A stretch of DNA of 9,603 nucleotides, from NCBI GenBank assembly GCA_946403565.1, contig CAMJAJ010000027.1, positions 1 to 9,603 on the forward strand, written 5' to 3'. Within the stretch, counting starts at the first letter, position 1. Each line of letters begins with the position of its first letter. The position numbers and the translations under genes are program-made. Source of the DNA: an uncultured Treponema sp. (GTDB lineage Bacteria; Spirochaetota; Spirochaetia; Treponematales; Treponemataceae). Positions 5,385 through 9,603 of this stretch are shown here, in pieces. The notes beneath the pieces were generated by a model. The model was not told the DNA's origin. It ran no database searches and saw only the letters and a program-made list of their open reading frames with translations.

Positions 5385-6635
5385 ATGGCTGACATCTATG
5401 GAAGCATGGGACGGGTGATGGTCAACATCATGAATGTCATTTCCCATCTGAGGGACAATGCCCTCGTCGCGGTGAAAAGCGATTTTCTCTTCAAGCATTC
5501 CCTGCAGGAAATGTCGAAGTTTCTCGGCACCGGCCAAAACGAAACGGCCCTGTTCTGCTGCCTCTTCTACGGGTACATAAGCATGAACGAAAGGCCCGTG
5601 GGCGTCACGGACCTGTGCGATCTGCTGAAAATGCCGCCGCTCCGCATCCTCGAATTCCGTGAGCAGATTGAGGCGCTTGAAAGCCTCGGCTTCATCACGT
5701 CGGAGGCAGCGGTGGAACACAATGCCTTCGCGCGCGCCTACCGCATTCCCGAATGTGTGATCGAGGCAATCATCGCGGGGGACGAGAAGCAGCTCAAGAA
5801 GCGGCTCCGGAGCAAGGACCCCGACCTGACCTACCCAGAGGACATCACCGAAAAGGAGCTGTTCTATCCGGATGAGATCCGGCAGGACGTCGCCTCCCTG
5901 TTCACCTACCTGGACAAGGACAAGTTCACGGCAATCAGGCAGCGGCTTGTCGAGAACAAGATGGGCAAGGGGGTGTGCATCATGCTCCACGGCGACAGCG
6001 GGACCGGCAAGACGGAGACGGTCTACCAGCTGGCCAGGAAGACCGGCCGCGTGGTCTACCATGTGGACATCGGCGCGACAATCAGCCAGTGGATCGGCGG
6101 CACGGAACAGAACCTTGCGGCCATCTTCAAGAAATACGCGCGCATCTGCGAACAGGCGGAAAAGCGCGGGGAAAACATCCCCATCCTGCTGTTCAACGAG
6201 GCGGACGCGCTGTTCGGCAAACGGACCCAGCAGGCTTCCCAGGCGGCCGAGGTCCAGGAGAACCACATACAGGCCATGCTGCTCGACAGCATTGAGCAGC
6301 AGGAGGGGATCCTCATCGTCACCACCAACATACCGGGCTTCTTTGACAAGGCCTTTGAGAGGCGCTTCCTTTTCAAGATCAAGTTCGAGAAGCCTGACCT
6401 GGAGATGAAGAAGAAGATCTGGAGCAGCAAGGCCCGCTGGCTGGAAGGCCGGTCGGTCGACTATCTGGCCTCCAGCTACGCGCTGAGCGGGGCGGAGATA
6501 GACAACGTGCTGCGCAAGGCGACCATGCGGGAAGTCCTCACCGGCAGCCGCAGTTCCCTCAAGGACCTTGAGGACCTGTGCCGGAAGGAGAAGCTGGAGG
6601 ACGGCCGCAAGAGCACGATAGGCTTCGGCAGGTAG
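5385..6635 (+). CDS. Classic AAA ATPase with N-terminal winged-helix-like region
   Basis: I place the start at ATG 5385, five bases after AGGAGG, giving 416 residues; an in-frame TTG at 5364 has no comparable site. Residues ~50-110 (DLCDLLKMPPLRILEF...LESLGF) resemble a winged-helix fold. The AAA module spans ~160-400. It has Walker A GDSGTGKT (203-210), pore-loop-like QWIGGTEQNL (235-244), Walker B ILLFNEADALF (267-277), sensor 1 TTN (313-315), arginine-finger-like ERR (325-327) and sensor 2 LSGAEIDNVL (367-376). Walker B has Asn where Asp is usual, with the catalytic Glu (E272) kept. An aromatic pore-loop residue suggests a hexameric protein-remodelling or unfolding machine in the cytoplasm. 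No protease, membrane or nuclease domain is attached. It precedes ankyrin gene B by 175 bases on the same strand. ATPase assignment is strong; substrate unknown. Confidence 0.93.
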   Translation: MADIYGSMGRVMVNIMNVISHLRDNALVAVKSDFLFKHSLQEMSKFLGTGQNETALFCCLFYGYISMNERPVGVTDLCDLLKMPPLRILEFREQIEALESLGFITSEAAVEHNAFARAYRIPECVIEAIIAGDEKQLKKRLRSKDPDLTYPEDITEKELFYPDEIRQDVASLFTYLDKDKFTAIRQRLVENKMGKGVCIMLHGDSGTGKTETVYQLARKTGRVVYHVDIGATISQWIGGTEQNLAAIFKKYARICEQAEKRGENIPILLFNEADALFGKRTQQASQAAEVQENHIQAMLLDSIEQQEGILIVTTNIPGFFDKAFERRFLFKIKFEKPDLEMKKKIWSSKARWLEGRSVDYLASSYALSGAEIDNVLRKATMREVLTGSRSSLKDLEDLCRKEKLEDGRKSTIGFGR

Positions 6636-6669
6636 GTGCGGACGGCTTCACGGCAGCTCCGAGCGGGGG

Positions 6670-6687
6670 CAGCCCCGGGCGGGGCTG
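6670..6687 (+). terminator. GC-rich hairpin after the AAA gene
   Basis: CAGCCCC (6670-6676), loop GGGC, GGGGCTG (6681-6687) form a 7-bp stem 34 bases after the stop codon. GGCAGCC (6668-6674) can alternatively pair with GGCTGCC (6698-6704). No T-tract follows, so read-through into ankyrin gene B is likely. Confidence 0.35.
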
Positions 6688-6741
6688 TTCTCGGGCTGGC
6701 TGCCTTATGACGGGCGGGGGCGCAGTACGCTACGGCCCTCG

Positions 6742-6792
6742 CAGGTTTAATGGCTGCACTGGCAGCGAAGCCAGTTTCCGCACAGGTTTAAT
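6742..6792 (+). promoter_or_regulatory. Direct repeats CAGGTTTAAT flanking a hairpin before ankyrin gene B
   Basis: CAGGTTTAAT occurs at 6742-6751 and 6783-6792, start to start 41 bases apart, about four helical turns. Between them ACTGGC (6758-6763) and GCCAGT (6770-6775) form a 6-bp stem with a 6-base loop. The second copy ends four bases before the GGAGG ribosome-binding site (6797-6801). The paired sites could bind a regulator; this is inference. Confidence 0.4.
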
Positions 6793-6810
6793 CTACGGAG
6801 GAATGGAAGT

Positions 6811-7974
6811 ATGGAGCAGTTTGCGTATTTTGGTAAGGACTTTGATTTTGGGCAGGCGCTCAAGTATGCGTTTGACACGCGGAACCACGAGCTGTTCGAT
6901 GCCCTCCTGAAGGCGAAGGCAAACGCGAAGGAAGAAGAATGGATGATCCTTCTGAAGAGCGTTGCCATGAGTGCCCCGTCGCTCGATTTCTTCAAGAAGG
7001 TCATCCGTTCCGAGCAGGATCTGGGCTCCAAGGATCAGGAAGGGAACACCTTGCTTCACTATGCGGCCGCCTCGTCCTGTCCGGAGCTGGTCAAGTACCT
7101 CATCGAGCAGGGGCTTGCGGTGGATGCGAAGGGTGGCGACGACATGACTCCCCTGCTGACCGCGGCGCAGATGTCGGGCAGCGTGCGGAACGCCGAGCTC
7201 CTCATAGAAGCTGGGGCGGACATGCAGGCCCGTGATTCTGATGGCGATTCCCTCATCCTGCAGGCGGCCGGCTTCAATCCCAACGAGGCCATGACGCGCT
7301 TCTTCTTGGACAAGGGCTTCAGCCTGGAGGACCGTGACAACAACGGACTGACGCCGCTGCTCGCCGCCGTCAGGCAGAATGAGAGTATGGACGTGATACG
7401 CCTCCTCTGCGATGCGGGGGCGGACATCAGGGCACGGGACAATGACGGCAACACGGTGTTCCACCTGGCGGCATACAACCAGAGCTCAAGGGTCGCCTGG
7501 TTTTTCAAGGATGATTTCCTTACGTCGGAGCACAACAATGCCGGCGAGACCTGCATGGAGTTCGCGATTCGCCATGCCTGCCGCTCGGAGGTGATGGATG
7601 TCTACTTCACGAAGATGCGGGAGGAGCATACCATGCTGGCCTTCACGAACCCGAACCTCGGCATGCTGGAGTCCTTGCTTGAGCAGGGCTACTCGACCGA
7701 TGTCGTGAACAGCGACGGTGTGAGCGCACTCATGTTGTCCGCGCGGTCGCAGCAGACCGATTATTTCTTCATGCAGCTGATGCTGCACCGCAATTTTATC
7801 TGGAACAACCGGGACTGCAAGGGAAGGACGGTCCTGCACTATGCCGCGGTGAACCCCAGTCCGGCCATCTACGATTTTATGAGGGATACCGCGCGCTTTG
7901 AGGAGCTGCTGGATGTGGAGGATTCCCTCGGCCACACGGCGGAATACTACCGCGCCCACCCGGACGAGTTCTAG
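6811..7974 (+). CDS. Ankyrin-repeat protein B (387 aa), paralogue of protein A
   Basis: The ATG at 6811 follows GGAGG (6797-6801) with 9 bases of spacing; an ATG at 6803 is out of frame. A non-repeat leader (1-75) is followed by ankyrin repeats at about 76-109, 110-142, 143-177, 178-210 and 211-243. A degenerate helical stretch covers 244-300, with further repeats at about 301-335 and 336-366. N-P replaces the usual G-H in several (AAGFNPNEAMTRFFLDKG, 152-169). It aligns with protein A throughout. Strongest blocks are FLTSE, MREE, IWNNRD-x-KGRTVLHYAA and the terminal GH-x-AEYYRAH-x-DEF, and some of these are also nearly identical in DNA. No signal peptide or membrane segment is visible. With no clear terminator in between, co-expression with the AAA gene is plausible. 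Likely a protein-binding scaffold; partner unknown. Confidence 0.92.
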   Translation: MEQFAYFGKDFDFGQALKYAFDTRNHELFDALLKAKANAKEEEWMILLKSVAMSAPSLDFFKKVIRSEQDLGSKDQEGNTLLHYAAASSCPELVKYLIEQGLAVDAKGGDDMTPLLTAAQMSGSVRNAELLIEAGADMQARDSDGDSLILQAAGFNPNEAMTRFFLDKGFSLEDRDNNGLTPLLAAVRQNESMDVIRLLCDAGADIRARDNDGNTVFHLAAYNQSSRVAWFFKDDFLTSEHNNAGETCMEFAIRHACRSEVMDVYFTKMREEHTMLAFTNPNLGMLESLLEQGYSTDVVNSDGVSALMLSARSQQTDYFFMQLMLHRNFIWNNRDCKGRTVLHYAAVNPSPAIYDFMRDTARFEELLDVEDSLGHTAEYYRAHPDEF

Positions 7975-8000
7975 GGGCGGGGAACGTTGCGGGCTGGGCT

Positions 8001-8050
8001 GCAGGCGGTCCGCCTGCTCCACGGCGTGGCCAGTCCGCCCTATAGGACTG
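8001..8050. terminator. Two hairpins between convergent ankyrin B and mnmE
   Basis: GCAGGCG (8001-8007), GTC, CGCCTGC (8011-8017) is a perfect 7-bp stem. CAGTCC (8031-8036) and GGACTG (8045-8050) form a second stem with an 8-base loop. They fill the 106-base gap between converging genes and probably end or stabilise both transcripts, although no T-tract is present on either strand. Confidence 0.45.
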
Positions 8051-8080
8051 CCCCCCTGCCTTATATGCCTGCCTCTGCCC

Positions 8081-9481
8081 CTACTTGCCGACGCAGAAGT
8101 TGCTGAATATGCTTTCCAGTATGTCGTCGCTCGTGACTTCGCCCGTGATTTCGCCGAGCGAGTCCAGCGCGTCCTCCAGGTCCTGCACGACCGCGTCCAG
8201 TCCCAGCTCCCCGGATTCGGCGACCTGGATGGCGTGGGTCAGCCGCTCATGGGCGGCTGCGGTGGCGGCCCGTTGACGTTCGCTGCCCAATGCGGCGGCA
8301 GGTGCGTCCGTTCCCTGCCCGCCCGTCAGAAGCTCCTTGGTGCGGGCAACCAGCTCCCCCATTCCCTGCCCGGTCTTCGCGCTGATGGCGACCGCGCGCG
8401 CCCAGCTTTTCCCGTCCGCCGGCGGCAGGGGCAGCGTCCCCTCCCGGTCGCACTTGTTCCATACCAGGACGGCGGGGCCTGGGCTTCCGGTCAGGAACTC
8501 CCGGTCCTCGGCGCAGAGGCCCTTTGTCGAGTCCACGAGGTAGAGCAGCAGGTCCGCCTCGTGCGCGAGCGTCCGTGCGCGCGACACGCCCTGCCCCTCG
8601 ATGGGGTCGGCGGTCTGCCTGAGCCCCGCCGTGTCGAACAGGCGCACCGGAATGCCGTCGAACGAGGCCAGGTTCTCCAGGTAGTCGCGGGTCGTCCCCT
8701 CCACGTCGCTTACGATGGAGCGGTCCTCCTTGAGCAGGGCGTTGAACAGGCTGGACTTGCCTGCGTTGGTCCGCCCCGCCAGCACCAGCCTGGCCCCCTC
8801 CTGGTAGAGCCGCTCGGTCTTCCAGCCGGAAAGCAGGGCGGCCAGGTGCTCCCGCACCTGCCTGAGGGCCTCCAGGTCAAAGCTGTCCGCGATGGTCTCC
8901 TCGTCCTCGGGATATTCCACCGCCACCTCTATGGAGGCCAGCAGGGCCGTGACGGTCTGCTTTATGGAGTCGATCGTTTCGTGGAGGTTTCCGGCGAGCC
9001 GTCCGGCCGCCCGGCCGCGCGAGGAGTCGGTCTTGCTGTCTATGATCTCCTTGACGGCCTCGGCCTTTGTCAGGTCGGCCTTGCCGTTGACGTAGGCCCG
9101 GAAGGTGAACTCGCCCCGCTCCGCCTGCCTGAAGCCCGAGCGCAAAAGCAGGGACAGGACGGACTTGACCACGGAGATGCCCCCGTGGCAGTAGATCTCC
9201 ACCATCTCCTCCCCGGTGAAGGAGCGGGGCTTCCGGTACACGCCGAGCATGACCTCGTCTATCCGCCGTGTGATCGTGCCGTCCGCCCCCCGCTCCACGA
9301 TCCAGCCGTAGACGAGGCTGTTGCCGCCCGCTTCCAGCAGGGCCGCGGGGCGGGAGAATACCTTTGCGACGAGTGCGGCGCAGCCCTCGCCGGACGTGCG
9401 TACGATTCCGATGGCGGCGGGTGCGAGCGCGGTCGCCAGCGCGGCGATGGGCTCTCCTGCCCCGTATCTGAGGTTTGTCAT
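8081..9481 (-). CDS. mnmE: tRNA uridine-5-carboxymethylaminomethyl modification GTPase MnmE
   Basis: A 466-residue protein of typical family length. MnmE works with MnmG to place the (carboxymethyl)aminomethyl group on C5 of wobble uridine 34 in certain tRNAs, using a methylene-tetrahydrofolate carbon and GTP hydrolysis. The N-terminal folate-binding part begins IAALATALAPAAIGIVRTSG and contains EFTFRAYVNGKADLTKAEAV (124-143). The inserted G domain carries GRTNAGKS (236-243), EGTTRD (261-266), DTAGLR (283-288), NKCD (342-345) and SAK (367-369). The C-terminus ends FCVGK (462-466) with the conserved cysteine. Thr238 replaces the proline usual in the P-loop, which is unlikely to matter. The ATG overlaps the upstream stop codon (ATGA) and GGAGG lies 5 bases before it, so the two genes are translationally coupled. 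Confidence 0.98.
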   Translation of the reverse strand: MTNLRYGAGEPIAALATALAPAAIGIVRTSGEGCAALVAKVFSRPAALLEAGGNSLVYGWIVERGADGTITRRIDEVMLGVYRKPRSFTGEEMVEIYCHGGISVVKSVLSLLLRSGFRQAERGEFTFRAYVNGKADLTKAEAVKEIIDSKTDSSRGRAAGRLAGNLHETIDSIKQTVTALLASIEVAVEYPEDEETIADSFDLEALRQVREHLAALLSGWKTERLYQEGARLVLAGRTNAGKSSLFNALLKEDRSIVSDVEGTTRDYLENLASFDGIPVRLFDTAGLRQTADPIEGQGVSRARTLAHEADLLLYLVDSTKGLCAEDREFLTGSPGPAVLVWNKCDREGTLPLPPADGKSWARAVAISAKTGQGMGELVARTKELLTGGQGTDAPAAALGSERQRAATAAAHERLTHAIQVAESGELGLDAVVQDLEDALDSLGEITGEVTSDDILESIFSNFCVGK

Positions 9482-9603
9482 AGCGGCCTCCGCAGTATGT
9501 CCACGATGTGGGAACTTGCCCCGAGCAGCTCGGGCCGCTCGCAGGTGGCCAGCTGGAAGCGGACGAAGGCTTCGAACTCCTCCTCGTCCATCTCGTTCAG
9601 CTC
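9478..9603 (-). CDS. C-terminal end of a gene upstream of mnmE, possibly a SAM-dependent methyltransferase
   Basis: Only the last 41 codons are inside the window; the reading frame is open to the edge and stops at TGA 9480-9478. That TGA overlaps the mnmE start by four bases (ATGA). The visible tail is acidic, then ends ATCERPELLGASSHIVDILR plus three residues. The LLGASSH-x-x-D-I-L-R ending resembles the final strand of class I SAM-dependent methyltransferases of the Methyltransf_11/25 type, but the catalytic core is not visible. The overlap shows it shares an operon with mnmE. Existence of the gene is well supported; its identity is a guess. Confidence 0.5.
   Translation of the reverse strand, partial: ELNEMDEEEFEAFVRFQLATCERPELLGASSHIVDILRRPL

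Noticed and set aside
5370..6266. 298-codon minus-strand frame opposite the AAA gene
   Set aside because: It has no motifs or ribosome-binding site and lies over the conserved AAA domain.
1993..7974. Transposon or insertion sequence carrying the duplicated ankyrin genes
   Set aside because: No transposase, terminal inverted repeats or target-site duplication could be found around either copy.

Overview
The window is GC-rich, densely coding bacterial chromosome. It suggests a host-associated bacterium, possibly a spirochaete such as a GC-richer Treponema. That guess rests only on overall gene style: ankyrin proteins whose repeats carry an N-P pair, single-copy housekeeping genes beside structured intergenic DNA, and no phage or transposon genes. 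No gene here fixes the taxon. I see no tRNA, rRNA, CRISPR array, integrase or transposase.

Layout from left to right: (1) the 3' part of a large ankyrin-repeat protein (2-1732, +). (2) A 260-base gap with a terminator-like hairpin, a T-rich element and an 11-bp inverted repeat. (3) Ankyrin protein A (1993-3129, +). (4) A YitT-family membrane protein (3249-4115, -), convergent with protein A. (5) A divergent promoter region with an AT-rich perfect dyad. (6) A Bax inhibitor-1/YccA-family membrane protein (4347-5042, +). (7) A 342-base non-coding stretch packed with long inverted repeats. (8) A classic AAA ATPase with an N-terminal winged-helix-like region (5385-6635, +). (9) Ankyrin protein B (6811-7974, +), a full-length paralogue of protein A. 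(10) mnmE (8081-9481, -) with the end of an upstream overlapping gene (9478-9603, -).

The accessory theme is ankyrin plus AAA: three ankyrin genes and one AAA ATPase on the same strand. Proteins A and B align end to end and finish in the same C-terminal tail. The AAA gene lies directly before protein B and shares a T-rich upstream element with protein A. A workable model, which is inference only, is that the ankyrin proteins act as substrates, adaptors or partners of the AAA ATPase. The YitT, BI-1 and MnmE genes look like ordinary chromosomal neighbours: a membrane transporter-like protein, a Ca2+/H+-linked membrane protein and a tRNA-modification GTPase.
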